Notes: generated by a model from the sequence alone, not told the origin. 64,000 bases of DNA from Liopterus haemorrhoidalis (GCA_963971575.1 OZ020611.1:24597279-24661278); one strand, 5' to 3'. Shown: positions 1 through 12,180, counted from the first letter of the stretch. Numbers and translations are program-made.

Positions 1-479
1 CTTCTTAAATTTTTTGCCTAAAGTGTACAATAGTTTTAATAAATTTATAACAAATAATGATATAACGGTAAACAAAGGAAATTTCAAGAAATATTCCATA
101 GAATGGTTGAAACATGTAGACGTCTCCAAAATTCTTCAATGTATCTCTTAAAAAAATATATATATATATATATATTATACACACCTACTTATTATCACGT
201 CCGTTATGTAATGAAGATATAACATGTGCTATCTTCACTAGGACAATTTTCAAATAGAAATAAAAATAAATTATTGAAAACCACACACTGACTGATTTTT
301 CAGTCTTCGTGGTATAACTACCCTGTTAATAGTTGGAAGGGTATCCCTCACAACTATGAGCATTTTGGGTAGTTTTGTCTTTATACTTAATTTTGTAATT
401 ACCTTAATCTTGTTATTTTGTACTATAGATATTAGTGGTAATAAAGATTATTATTATTATAGTTTTTGAAAATATCTTT

Positions 480-1740
480 TTTAATGACATAATTTATATT
501 ATTTGTGAAAATTGTGAATTAAAAACAAAGCACAACTAAAAACTGTTAGAGACCGTAACCTCCAGTTAAAATTTTTGGATTTTCCATTGTTTGTTTAGTC
601 TAGAAAAAATTTGAGGCTTTATTCGTTTTGCGTATTTTACAAATATAAAAATTTTTAATATGGTGTGATTTATAGAAGTTTTCATTTTCTAATACAGTAT
701 TTCTCAATCAAAAACGCACCGCGGACCAGTATAATATATAGTGTTCTAACGCGGACCACTAATAATAATTGTTGGTTCATTTTTTGCAATAAAACAAATA
801 CATATATTTGATGTGCTACTAAATACATTTATTTTATTTGTAGAAAATCACAGAAAGTTTGCAGACAAACAAAATTCAAATTATTTACATAAAAAATGTG
901 CATAAAAATTAAAAAAAAAAACTAAAAAACATACTTATATAAAAACTTTTGCGGACCACTAAAATTTTTCTGGGGACCACCTGTTGAGAAACACTGTTCT
1001 AATAGATCTTCAAAACGAAATGCGGTAAAGACCTGCGATTGTAATTTTTGAAATCTTAATGTTCTAACTGACTTGCAGCAATATTTTGAAACAAAATTTT
1101 TTTTGATTTTTTTTTTTTTTTTCTATTATTGAAAACTTTGATTAATCCTAAATAAACTAAATAATGGTTAATTATAGAAATCTGCAGTTTGGATTCTTAA
1201 AATTCCTCTATGTTTTTTAGTCTAAAAAAAAATTTAATAAACCAGTTATAATGTTTTGTATGGGCAGTAGTACAAAACCCTTGAAAATGGCTAAAAATTG
1301 AAAAAATCGGAAGATGTAAACCATAAAAAAGATAGTGATTTTTAAGCCAAACGTTTTTCTCTGCGATATTGATGAAAATTAGTATAAATATGTATTTTAG
1401 ATCATAGATCAACAAAATTTGGTTAATTTTGAAGTTTGAGCAAAAGTTTTGGAATTATAGGCAAAACAACTTATCCAAATCGGCTCTAACTCAAAACTAG
1501 GGAAGCATGAATTTTTAAAATATTGTTTTCACAATCCTCATCCAAAAATTAGCTCGTCAAAGAGTCAAAAAATATTTTATCAAAATTAAAAATTTTAGGC
1601 TTATAAAAATTGAGATTTTAATGGAACGTTTAAGATCACATATATATGATCAATTTTGAGCTTCGGTCTAAAATTTTGACATTTGCGACAAAAAAGTAAA
1701 AAAAGACAGTCTACAAAAAAGCTCAGAACCGATGAAATGT
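480..1740 (+). repeat. Dispersed repeat, copy 1 (interrupted by a hAT MITE)
   Basis: An AT-rich repeat of about 1 kb with no coding capacity. It aligns along most of its length with the reverse complement of about 43060-43850: both carry the same order of landmarks (GTGAAAATTGTGAATT, then a TTTTTGG block, then AAAACGAAATGCG, then TTTGTATGGGCAGTA, then ATCATAGATCAACAAAATTTGG). The 302-bp element at 695-996 interrupts this copy and is absent from the other. Family not recognised. Confidence 0.7.
695..996. mobile_element. Non-autonomous hAT-type element (MITE), 302 bp
   Basis: The ends are inverted repeats: CAGTATTTCTCAAT on the left and CAGTGTTTCTCAAC on the complementary strand at the right, followed inward by GCGGACCA / GTGGTCC blocks. 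An 8-bp direct repeat TTCTAATA lies exactly outside each end (687-694 and 997-1004). Eight-base duplications and CAGTG-type ends are characteristic of hAT transposons. No transposase is encoded, so it must have been moved in trans. The homologous repeat near 43630 lacks the insert, which confirms the borders. Confidence 0.88.
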
Positions 1741-2243
1741 TAGACTGCCCTTACTTAACAGCAAAAATTAATATGAGAAAATAAAATATTCCTCTCTGGT
1801 TAATACAGCTTTTAATAATATTAATAATAACTTTATGAGATATATTTTGGGGAGCTATGGAGTGAGCTACCTATAAACGAAGTATCTCACTTATTATTTA
1901 CTTAACATCAAAAATATATGCAAAAGAGTTGTTAAGAATAAAGAAACAATTATATTGTGTTCTACTTGAAAATGAAATATCTCACTCATCAATTACCTTA
2001 CAGCAAAATATGCATTACAAAAACTGTATGAAGTACGAGTACTCCAGCTAGTACAGTGGTGTGCAAACTTATTTTGAAAAGAGCCAGTTTACGCAAATAG
2101 TATGACTTAAAGGGCTGCACTATTTTTACCGACATTTTTTGGTCATCTTTTGGATTTTAAAAGTGAGGACCTGTTTTTTTCTAAGTTCATCACTTGGATT
2201 TTAAGAGTGAATACCTTTTTATTCATCACTTGTATTATATAGT

Positions 2244-2266
2244 GTGTATATATATATATATATATT
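2244..2266. repeat. TA microsatellite
   Basis: A short run of TA dinucleotides just downstream of the LINE tail (relative to its minus-strand direction). A similar run is at 151-174. Confidence 0.8.
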
Positions 2267-2281
2267 AGTTCCTACAACTCC

Positions 2282-2830
2282 TCAAGAGGAGCAAAGGGCC
2301 TCAATAAAGCATCTCCAGCTGGTGCGGTTCTGGGCTAAGATTTTGATTTCGCCCCACGACTTTCCCATGTCTCGCAATTCTTTCTCCACTGTGCGCCTCC
2401 ATGTGTTCTTCGGTCGTCCGATCCTCCTTTTTCCTTGCGGATTCCAGTGAAGGGCCTGTCTGGTTATGTTGTCTCGGGTTGAGTCTCGCCTAAGTATGTG
2501 TCCCAACCATCTCCATTTGCGCAAGCCTATCTCATTTCCGATTTCTGACTGTTTTGTTATTCGCCATAGTTCTTCGTTGCTTATGGTGTCAGGCCAATGG
2601 ATTCCCATTATCCTTCTTAAACATTTATTAACAAAGACTTGCAGTTTATCGGTGAATGTCTCGTTAACCAACCATGTTTCACAGGCATATAACAGTACAG
2701 ACTTCACACTGCTATTAAATACTCGGATTTTCGTTTTCTTGGTTAGGTGGGCTGATGCCCAGAATTTGTTCAAAGAGGCAAACACTAGCTTTACTTTTTA
2801 GCTTTGCATATAGTGTGTAGGGAGGCCAAA
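2282..2830 (-). pseudogene. LINE (RTE-like) reverse transcriptase C-terminal tail
   Basis: The minus strand is open for about 167 codons (2785 down to 2282). It encodes the end of a non-LTR retrotransposon pol protein, beyond the catalytic reverse transcriptase domain. Recognisable landmarks are LLYACETW, CLRRIMGIHWPD, SNEELW, WRWLGHILRR and GKRRIGRPKNTW, in the order seen in RTE-like and related endonuclease/reverse-transcriptase proteins of arthropods and flatworms. The upstream part, with the YADD active site and the endonuclease, is missing, so this is a typical 5'-truncated copy. The start codon is only the first Met in the surviving frame; similarity continues a little upstream in that frame and then in another. 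It has no neighbours in an operon sense. The family is assigned from motifs only; the sub-clade is uncertain. Confidence 0.85.
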
Positions 2831-3954
2831 ATCTTGCCCAGGCCCGAAAAATGTCACTTGTACCAATACTCATATGATAAATCATGGAGGAAAGCATGTG
2901 ACACTATCAAGGACCGCTGTGTGCTAACCGCTACGCAAGTAGATAAGTATAATTGTTTTAAAAATTATTATTACCACTAATCTTTCATATGATTCAAGTA
3001 TCCAACCACTATAATTGTCAATAGCGAGATACAATATAAAATTATTTTAAGCTGAACTTGAATGCCAATTTGTAATTTATATAAACAGTACATTTTCTAT
3101 TTTTACTATATGTATACATTAGTAATCCTCTGTGTATATGTTCGATATCATTGAACGCAAAACAAATATCCAACAAAACTACGTAGATAATGCATTCTAT
3201 GTACTCTAAAACAAAACAACATAAAATTCAAATTACATATGCAAATTTCCAAATTATCCATTCATTTCGAGGTGTTTTCTCATCAGGTCGAAACCATCTC
3301 AATTAGCATTTAATATTTCTAGAAAATTAAAACGTGCTACTGGTTTTGAATTTCAAATTAACATCGAACAACAATCATGAATCAAATAAACACCTAATAA
3401 AACACATATTCACGTTGGTTAAAAGTACTCTATGAACTATATTATATATTGTTTATTGTTTTGGGTTCATGGATTATACAATAATTGAATAAGTTAATTA
3501 AATTATGGTTCCAAATATGCATTTTAATAATAGTGTATTGGAAAAAATTATAATTTTTCATAGTTAATATTGCTGCGTGTGCCGATTAATATTGACTTCG
3601 TGTTTTGTGTTAAATGGTTTACGAAACATCTCACTAACATAGTATACTTAGTAAAAATAGTAAAATAGTATTTGCAATTGAAGAATTTATTTGAAATTGC
3701 ATTGTATCAAAGTCTCTTCAACGTTAGTAAACAGTACGAACTAAGATTTTAACTACGCCTATTAGCTTTCACTCTACTGTTTCTGTAAGAATAACGCTAG
3801 AATTCTATGACAAACTTTGATTTGCGATCCTAACGGTACACTATTGCACTAAATATTAAATTGTATTTTGAATACAAGATGTACATCTAGATTTGCCAAG
3901 CAGCCTTCGTCAGTAGCAAGTAACAAATATTTAACGGTCCCATTGTTGATAAAT

Positions 3955-4350
3955 ACGCTCAGAATATGAGGATGGAGCTGTTTTGGATACCGATATATGT
4001 TGGTATTTAAGGCAATGAAGCGGCTGATGAAGCTGCAAAAGTCGCCTCGCACAGACCTTTGAGCGATGCGAGTTTCATATTTCCAGATGACGCATCTGAA
4101 ACATCTAATGTTAACCAAAAGGCCACATGAATGGGACAGCATACAAAATATGAAATAGAGATAAATTAAGAGAAACGTTAAACCTTGGGGTACTTTCTGC
4201 AAAATTAACCGCAGGGAGGAAACCACCATCACACGCCATCGTATAGGCCACTGTTAGTAGACCCATGGACACTTTCTGCGTGGTGGAGAGCGTTCTATTT
4301 GTGAGACGTGTAACACAGATTTGTCCACACTTATTAATAGTAGACAGGAT
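3955..4350 (+). pseudogene. LINE RNase H region and C-terminal tail (broken)
   Basis: The plus strand encodes MELFWIP.YVGI, a stop, then GNEAADEAAKVASHRPL. This is the RNase H signature (W-x-P-x-H-x-G-I-x-G-N-E-x-A-D) found at the end of Jockey/I/R1-type pol proteins, with the histidine replaced. After a frameshift the frame gives ETTITRHRIGHC, THGHFLRGGERSICETCNTDL. This matches the post-RNase H segment with its Cys-containing knuckle. At least two stops and a frameshift make it dead. A sister fragment lies at 39880-40490. Confidence 0.8.
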
Positions 4351-4366
4351 AGAAAACAACGTAGTA

Positions 4367-4526
4367 GTTGCCGACCTGCGTAGCATAGTGGTAACACATG
4401 TGCTCTGCGTTGCGAAGGTCTCGGGTTTGAATCCCGTTCAGACATGGAAATTTTCTCAAATAAAAAATTGTCCTAGCTAATTGCCAAAGCAGCAAAGGCC
4501 ATAAAATAAAAAAAAAAAGAAGAAGT
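4367..4526 (+). mobile_element. tRNA-derived SINE
   Basis: A tRNA-like head carries a good RNA polymerase III A box (TAGCATAGTGG, 4381-4391) and B box (GGTTTGAATCC, 4424-4434) at tRNA-like spacing. An unrelated body of about 60 bp and an A-rich tail (4501-4526) follow. The head has no credible anticodon arm or mature tRNA fold, so it is not a functional tRNA gene. It directly follows the LINE tail at 3955-4350. Confidence 0.75.
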
Positions 4527-4529
4527 TAC

Positions 4530-7140
4530 CGAAAAAACTTTTTTAGATTCGCTCATCAACAATATGGGAGCAAGTAATAATAATATGTTTATTGACTTTG
4601 TATATTTCTTGAAAAATTGTCTTGTGTTGCATTTGTAAATTTCTTCACGAGATTGATAACTGCTTATTTTTATACACTAGTAATAAGCAATGGTACATGA
4701 CCACAGATGGAAAGGTCATTATATCTAAAGAAATAAAGTTGTCAGTTTCATAGGATAAGCGTGATGTTACTCCGATCGCTCGATTTAAACAAAAAATTCT
4801 GTTAGCTACTGCCGAATGATCCCATGCTGTAAAGCAATATGTGGTTTCTAGAGCAACACATGGTTTCATGAAGCCTTTAGTTGGTTTTCCAATTTTTTGA
4901 AGGCTCACATTTTAATTTTGTTCCTTTAAATTTTACCGCTCACTTTAATTATTATAAATAAATTAGATAAATTAAAAAAGTTCAGTATTTGTGGGAACCT
5001 GCTTCGATGGCTAAAATCCTACCTGAACAATAGATGTCAATATGTTGCAATAAATATACAGTGACTGTATAAAGACAGTGTGGCCATACGATGGTCTCAT
5101 TTTCTATTGGTCGAGCTGAAGTCCGCCATATTTCTTCCAATTTTGTTACAGATTATACATGGTTTACATGTGTTTAGCTTGTGTTTTAACAGATTTAAGT
5201 GATATTTTCAAATAATATACGTATATTTAGACGTTTAATAGTGAATTTTGTTGTGTTTGTGATGAGTAATGAGTAATTTAGATAATGTAAACTGTGCACA
5301 TATTTTAAATTGTCACAAATTAAAATTAAAAATAATGAAACGTTTTGTTATGTTTAGGTTTAAAATTGCTGGGAAAAAAAGGCTAAATGAACATAAAAAA
5401 ACATTATGCCAGTAAATCAATGGGTGGCTTCACAATTATAAGAAGTATTTACGTTCATTAATTTTAATGTTATTCCATGCTGATTTCATTTTATTTTTCA
5501 CCTTACCATAATTTTATTTGAATAAATGCATAATTGATAATATATACATCAGTTTTCTTTATTAATATATCATTTATACCATGAGTTCAAAAAGAAATTG
5601 CATAAAGGTATAACCAGATGGAATATCAATTATATTTCATTTATACCAATGAATTAATCAATATAAACTCAAACTACATTCGGAAATATCAGCTTTTAAT
5701 CAAGCCGGAAGCGACGAAGCTTAATTTCATTGCTCTTCCCGTAATAACCTAACACAAATAACAGGAAAGAAATACATTGACGTCTTCCCCACTTATCAAA
5801 GACAACTGAATAAACTCCAAGTTGAATAGCAGTTGTTTGCGCGGAACAGGGACGAGAGAATGGATGGAAGAGAGACGGATGGATAGAAGAGAGAGGGCGA
5901 ATAAGGAGGGAAGTATGACAGAGGATGCCTGAGGATGACAGGAAGAACTCGCGCAGGGAACTATGAGCAGTCTCGAATCAAAACACGATGGAATAAGTTG
6001 ACGGTTATACAACACTTGACGTGATAGCAACAAGTTATTCTCTCCGGGTGGTCTACTCTAGTCTCTTACAAGCAAAAATTGACAATATTGTCGTTTTTCA
6101 ACATATTTTTTTACTCCACAACGTATAATATATAGGAGGAACTTTAATATAAATTTATGACGAATAATTTGTTAGAGAAATGATTTTACAGAGCAGTGAC
6201 TTCGGACAGCGTTCAGGAACGACCCCAGAATATACATCTTAAAAAAAAAAAACACACACTAAACATGGTTATAACATTTATTCATTTAAAAAATATCGCA
6301 GCATGCTATGGAAAATTAACGTGTGTCGATTGTGTTTCCTTTTATATTACATAACCTCAACTATTACAAAAATAAAATTACAATTACTCGGTACTAAATT
6401 ATTACTTTATTATCGGTTTGGCCCGAAATGAAATAAAAAATCTAACATATCCGGTCGGACCAGCTGTAAATTATGATATTTAAGTAATATGCTCCATGCA
6501 TATACGGAATTCATCTATTTGATTAACTACTGTTACGCGCTAGGGCTCTTTAAAAAAAAAAACACAGCACTTAGTATAAAATATAGATTTTAGTCTTGAA
6601 TTAGATGGTTACGTCCGTCAATTATAATTTGATGAAGTAAGTTTTACAAAATGTAAAATTTACTTCATTAACTGTATATTGGGAAAAAACAAACTGTATC
6701 ATAAATTATAGCTACATTTTTTATTCTAGTTCTGATGAAGATTTAAAAATAATTCTGACCAGTCCGAATCCCATTACTTCCTCGTCAAATAATAGATTTT
6801 ATTTTACTAAAATAAAAGTAATTAATAACAAATAAATTAATTGTAATGACAATTAATACACACACAAAGTTATTTTACTTCACTAGCTTTTTGACAGCTA
6901 AAAACAGCAATTGTTATTACTCTTCTCCCATTGAAATATCAGGCCGTGGAATATAAGTACAGAGATACTCTTTTGTTCCAGAATTTTATGGAATTTATGT
7001 TCGCAGCACCTGGTCCTAAATGAAGCTGCTTTCGAAATAATGCACGAAAATGGAATTTTGCTATTTACATCTAATTAGCTGAGTTGTGTACAAATTTCGA
7101 GTATTTAGCCTTTGAATTCTATATAGATGAAATTGGCGTA
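4530..7140. other. Unassigned AT-rich sequence
   Basis: I see no gene, RNA gene or recognisable element in this stretch. The longest open frame (about 94 codons, minus strand near 5749-6033) has no recognisable domain and sits in a purine-rich tract (GAGAGACGGATGG and similar) that would create it by chance. Confidence 0.6.
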
Positions 7141-7147
7141 GATATAT

Positions 7148-7595
7148 CCGCATATTATATATATAAAAGCCCTAATTCCTGTGTGTCAGACCGTAACGCT
7201 AAGTTTCTGGGTGCTAGCGGGTCTTGCAGTATGCGGTCGGTAACGAACTGAGTGGTGGGAGGTGGGAACGACGAACCTCCAGCAAGCAGCTCACTCAGCG
7301 AGAATATAGCTCTTAGATCTCCAGTCAGTTTAAAAAACTACACAGAGAACTTTAGTCTATAGTCAGTATACCTTGGCTTGATCAAAGAATGTTGTACCAT
7401 GTAATGTTTTGCCCTCGGGCCGTATCCGGTCCGATACTTATTTTTAAACGACATGCATTGTGCAGCTTTTTAGGATTTCCTAGGTATAATCAGAAACAGC
7501 TATACCATTGATGTCCAGCATATGGCCCGCGGTCCGTATCCGGTCCGATACAGTTCCGATCAGTTTCCGAACGTTGTTGGCAACGGGTCTGCTAG
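7148..7595 (+). mobile_element. Helitron-like non-autonomous element, copy 1
   Basis: This shares its whole length with the reverse complement of 61014-61436, including CTAGCGGGTCTTGC, AACTGAGTGGTGGGAGG, AAAGAATGTTGT, GGTCCGATACT and AGGATTTCCTAGGT. The shared 3' terminus is a short hairpin (AACGTTGTT, better preserved in copy 2 as GCCAACGTTGTTGGC) followed by GGGTCTGCTAG and then host T. A hairpin about 10 bp before a terminal CTRR and insertion next to T are the hallmarks of Helitron ends. The 5' end is less clear; it lies just before TATATATATAAAAGCCC. No protein is encoded. Confidence 0.6.
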
Positions 7596-8579
7596 TAGAA
7601 AAATAGAATAAAAAAAAAATACCAGAAAAATATATGTATTTTATATTTTTTGGGAAATATATGCGTGTTTGCGTGAGTCCAGCGCGTGCCCGCCATTTTT
7701 GCGTGTCTGTACGGACTCACTCATGTTCTCGTCAAGTTATTACCATTCTCGCACACAACAATTCAAAAATCACATAAAAATAAAATACACCCTGACAATA
7801 CTATACTGAAAAAATAAATTGATTTAAAGATGAAAAATGCAGTCCTTCTTTATGAGGTTGGACTCTTTTCTAATTGTTCTCTTATTTCATAAAAATGTAA
7901 TTGAGATGTGACAGTAAGATATGCAAAGAGTTTATATTTTACATTTCTTTTTTCTTTGAAAGTCATTTATTCAAGTGTCGTAATTGGTTGTAGTGATAAA
8001 GATCTAACATTATTTTTTGTGGTTCTTGACTTAGATAAGAAGAGAACCGGAATACGTTCGTGGATAATAAATTGCCATTTGTATATCTGTATCAGGGTAA
8101 TATACCTTAAAAGATTGTAATATTTATGCATTTCGACGAAGGTTTCAAGCGACGGCAGATTTATCTACGACTTTTTTGCACGTAATGGGAATTATTTTAA
8201 GAAATTAAATCATCAGAATAAGGTGTTTTGGTTTTATTAGAATACCAGCAAAGAAATGACACAAATACAAGGTTTGTTAAAAAAAAAAAAATGCAAAAAC
8301 GCGTTTCACAATATCCAGTGTGTGAAGGGGAATAGCAACTTGATACGATGCAGTTGACCGTCCTTGAATTTTTTAGAAAACTAAAATTTTAAAATAAATA
8401 AAAATAAAAATAAAAAATAACTTAATATATAAATTATAATTGTTAGAAAGTATTAGCTGTATTTGTAATATGATTTTCTTTATCCTGGCGTAAGTTTATT
8501 ACATCCATTTTTAAGATGGACCTGTTTGAAGAGCTGAGTGCTTTGATCTGACATTTTACTAATAAAATTAAATAAATAT

Positions 8580-9210
8580 GGAATTCATCGTGTCGTTGCA
8601 GACTGGTTTATTTCATACCTCACAAATAGATTCCAGTTTGTGCAGTTATCATTCAAAGATCGAAAAGGTAATATAAGAGATGAAGTCAGGTCTTCTTCCC
8701 ATTAATCTCGGTGTTCCCTAGGGATCTGTCTTAGGCCCCATCCTATTCCTACTATTCAAAAATGACATTACTTACTACATAAATTATCATCTTACAATGT
8801 TCGCGGACGATACATCCGTTGTTCTCTCAGACAAAAATAACGCAGAAATAAATGAAAAAATAATCCCTCTTATACATGAACTCAACAACGTGTTCCTGTT
8901 TAATAAATTATACTTAAATGCCTCCAAAACTAACTATATTATCTCTAGAAATTTGCAAAGTAATAATCAAATCAATTTAAATATTAAAATAAACAATGAA
9001 TATCTTAAATCAGAAAATTAAACAAAATTTTTAGGCCTGTACATAGATGAACATTTAAGTTGGAAAGCCCACTGTCAAAAACTATTAAAATCATTAAATT
9101 CAGCTCACTTTCAAATAAAAAATTTAAAAAATATTGTAGGTCATCCCACTGCCACTTCAAGCGTGAAATTCTACCAACTATATCACAAAATTTTGTTTGC
9201 TGTCTGATCC
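8580..9210 (+). pseudogene. LINE (Jockey/CR1-like) reverse transcriptase remnant
   Basis: The plus strand encodes the central part of a non-LTR reverse transcriptase in pieces. They are ADWFISYLTNRFQFV, then (another frame) a GICLRP/ GSVLGPILF-like segment near 8720, then TMFADDTSVVLSD. FADD is the catalytic motif C of the polymerase. The frame then runs to KSEN* and continues after a stop as FLGLYIDEHLSWKAHC (motif E region), ending near the SVKFYQLYHKILF segment. At least two frameshifts and one stop separate these pieces. The endonuclease and the C-terminal region are missing here. The fragment at 39280-39866 could be the C-terminal part of a related element. Confidence 0.82.
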
Positions 9211-9564
9211 ACAAATTCGCTCTCTCTATCGATCTTTGACCAACTCGTAATTTTTCCGCAGATTTTCGCCTGAGGGTGAGACTCTCCTCGCCATAGGTAA
9301 AGACTGGTCAGACACATTGATCATATACCTTTCTCTTGAGGCAGATGGGGAAATCACCTTTTAAAATGTGCCTCAGATTTCCAAAGGCTGCCCATCCCAA
9401 ACCAATTCTGCTGTTTATCTCTATAGTTTGGTGATTTAAGTGGTCAGGGAGTATTAAAGATAGTAAAATTCAATAATAATATTAATAGATCAGGTAGGCC
9501 TTCAATTCCTAAAATTCGTCGTAAAAATAGAATAGGATCCCAACACCTAGATAGGCATATAAGG

Positions 9565-9830
9565 GGTAAGAAGGTAAGTTTTCCGTTTCTAGACCACCGG
9601 CCATAAATATGAAAGCCACGTGGTTGAACGTTTCGGCCGTTTCTATTATCCCTGTATAAACAGGTGCTCATTTTAAGTATTAAATACTTCAGACTGAGTC
9701 GACCCCAGAGTTGACTGCACAATTTCGGAAGATAAAAATCCGAAGGAGGTGGGGGTATCGACCCCGGGTCTCTGTGCTCAGTAGACATCCGTCTTGCCAG
9801 GGAGCCACGACAACTCATCGTGGCTCCCAA
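9565..9830 (-). mobile_element. tRNA-derived SINE-like repeat
   Basis: Read on the minus strand, it starts with TGGCTCCCTGGC (A-box-like) and has GGTCGATACCCC (B-box-like) at tRNA spacing. A body with GTCGACTCAGTCTGAAGT and TTTAATACTTAAAATGAG follows. The body is shared with 57315-57375, which shows it is a repeat. At its head a perfect 11-bp inverted repeat (9800-9810 and 9818-9828, GGGAGCCACGA) duplicates the first bases of the element in opposite orientation. Confidence 0.6.
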
Positions 9831-10223
9831 AAAAATCGTCGTAAAAGGTAAGATATTGGGTTCTTTCAATAACCACCTAACGCTTACTGAAGCGTCAATT
9901 TGGTAAACTGTGCCAGGACGTGAGGGAATAACCTAGAAAGTTCTTTGGATTTCATAGAATGAGCATCACAAGTATTGACAAACTCTTAAAAATTATTGAA
10001 CCTTCGATGAGCTACCAAGCTTAGTTGTATAAAATTGGTCTTTTTTCTACGTACACAAAAATTCTTTTGGTCGTCAGATTGTTCCATGATGTTCGTAGAG
10101 ATTTTCAACCAGCGGTTGGACACTTTCAACCTATAAAATTTAATTAATTTAAACATAACAGACGTTTATGATCTTTTTCACTCGCTGCCTCTTTAAATTT
10201 ACTTAATTTTTTTTAATTAATAA

Positions 10224-11506
10224 CACTGGTCAACAAATTTAAACTTTTTTTGCTGACTTAGATCTGATACTTGTTTTTCACTAATTTTGGGGTGCTGATT
10301 TCAAAAATGTTAACAGTTTCTGCCTATCACGTCAAATTTTTGTTCTATCGTATTTTGACTTTTTTCACCTTTTCACGTTCTGATATACGTTTACTTTAAT
10401 TTCAACTTCGTTCTTGTTGTCCGATATATTTCGTAGGAACGCCTTACATGCAGGTACCTTTTTACAACGGCGGGGGTTGCAAGGTCAAGGTGGATTCACA
10501 AAATATCCATGTTTTTTGTGTTTGTGGGACAGCAGAGCGAGAGATAAGCATTGGACTCAGAAAAATTAGCCGGTGAGAATAGATTTAAATGTTGGAGACC
10601 CAAACATAATTCACGAACTTTTGGTGGAGCGAACAAAAACTATTTTCCCCCCTCTTCATATTAAACTGGGTCTAATGAAGCAGTTTGTAAAAGGGTTGAA
10701 CAAAGATGGTGACTGTTTCAAATATATATCTGAAACATTTAAAAGTCTCAGTAATGAGAAGCTAAAAGCTGGCATTTTTGACGGACTATAAATTAGAAAA
10801 TTAGTGAATGATCCATATTTCACTGTACATATGGATGATATGAAGAAGAATGCATGGCAGGCTTTCGTGGCGCTCATCAAATATTTTCTTGGGAATAAAA
10901 AAGCCGAAAACTATGTGGAGGTCGTTGAAAATTTGATTGAAAATTATCATCATCTGGGGTGCAACATGAGCGCGAAACGTCATTTTTGACAAATTTCTGT
11001 CAATCTTGGAGATGTTAGTGATGAACAGAGGGAACGTTTCCATCAGGATTTAAAAGAGATGGAGAGACGTTTCAAGGAAGGTGGGATACTCACATGATGG
11101 CTGACTACTGTTGGAGTATTAAAATAGACTTATCGGGAATGGTGCACTCCAGAAGATCTTACAAACGACCATTTAATCCTTAAATTATTTTGTATTTTTA
11201 TTTTAACACTCCAATGCATTAAAATGTAATTAAAACTGTTCTCATTTTCTTTCTTTCACTATACATAAAATTTTAAGAATATTTTCTAATTATTTAGTCC
11301 TTATTATTCGCCAAATTTGTACCAATTACAGTATCGACGTCTAAAATTAAACGATAGAAGCATTATTTGGTCGAAAATATATATTTGTTGTAGAGCAAAA
11401 ATCTGATGTGATACGCAAAAACTGATGTGATATTTGAGTTCAGCAGCACCAAATTAGTAAGAAACAAGTCTTAGATGTAAGTCAGCAAAAATTGTGTTGA
11501 CCAGTG
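10224..11506 (+). mobile_element. DNA transposon with ~70-bp inverted repeats (family unassigned)
   Basis: The left end (CACTGGTCAAC, then TTTTTGCTGACTTA, GACTTGTTT-like and ACTAATTT-GG-GTGCTG blocks) is repeated in inverted orientation at the right end (reading inward from 11506: CACTGGTCAAC, TTTTTGCTGACTTA, AGACTTGTTT, ACTAATTTGGTGCTG). The flanks both read TAATAA (10218-10223 and 11507-11512), a possible 6-bp target duplication, although the sequence is low-complexity. The element encloses one broken protein gene on the plus strand and little else. Superfamily not determined: the CACTG start is shared by several groups. Confidence 0.78.
10573..11184 (+). pseudogene. Broken transposon-encoded protein (unassigned, multi-copy arthropod type)
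   Basis: The open frame (from about 10573) runs 72 codons to an in-frame TAA at 10789. It continues in the same frame (IRKLVNDPYFTVHMDDMKKNAW...ENLIENYHHLGCNMS) for 65 more, and after a stop and frameshifts gives NLGDVSDEQRERFHQDLKEMERRF and then MMADYCWSIK near 11095. I recognise this as a family found in many copies in arthropod genomes, usually annotated as uncharacterised. Its conserved block is LHIKLGLMKQFV...NYVELVENLL...GCNMS...GERFHQD...MADYCW. The glutamate in E-R-F-H-Q may be a catalytic residue of a DDE-type transposase, but that is my inference. The N-terminal half is missing. Its position inside long inverted repeats suggests that it is the transposon's own gene. Confidence 0.72.
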
Positions 11507-12180
11507 TAATAATCACTACTGTTGTGCGTTGTGCTTAAAATAAATAATTCGTCTACACGCTATGATATTCGGTGACTCGATGTGCTGCGTGCTTTGGCAG
11601 CACCAATTGCTTATTGTATTGAGGCGATTGGCATTGAGTAGGGGTAATGGCGGAATATAGGAAGTATATCTTCTATCGGAGCTGCACTGGTTTGCAGTTA
11701 AAAACTTGCGCAGTGTACATTTGACTACAAATATTTCTGTATTTTAAATATTTATTTATTTTCGGTCAACGGTTTCAGATTTATTCTACTTTGGGACAAG
11801 ACTCAACAGTAAAGTTGAATAAACTCTTTTCTCCGTGATGCGTGCATCGTCAAATACTGCAACAGACCTCACTTGACCGACTAATTTGTTGGACGATTAA
11901 GAGTTCATAGTGCGCGCTAGCTAGCCCTTATTTTTTTGTAGTTTTTGGCGAATAATAGTCACTCTAAGTTTTCATCCACCATAGTGACCTGACTTCACCC
12001 TAAGCAACTTATTTCATCCCGAAACTGAACAGTTCATTAAAAGGACACAATTTTTAAATGATGTAAAATATTTAAAAAACTGTTCTATAAGCGATTTTAC
12101 AAAGTACCTACAAAATGTAATAATATTATTTGACGCAAATCCACATATTTTTGACTCAAGTCTCGAATTTATTAGACTTT

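Noticed and set aside
4367..4445. Functional tRNA gene
   Set aside because: Good A and B boxes, but no consistent cloverleaf or anticodon arm, and an A-rich SINE-type tail follows.
5749..6033. 94-codon minus-strand open frame
   Set aside because: It comes from a purine-rich (GA-rich) tract; there is no domain, and Ser/Leu-rich translation is expected from such DNA.
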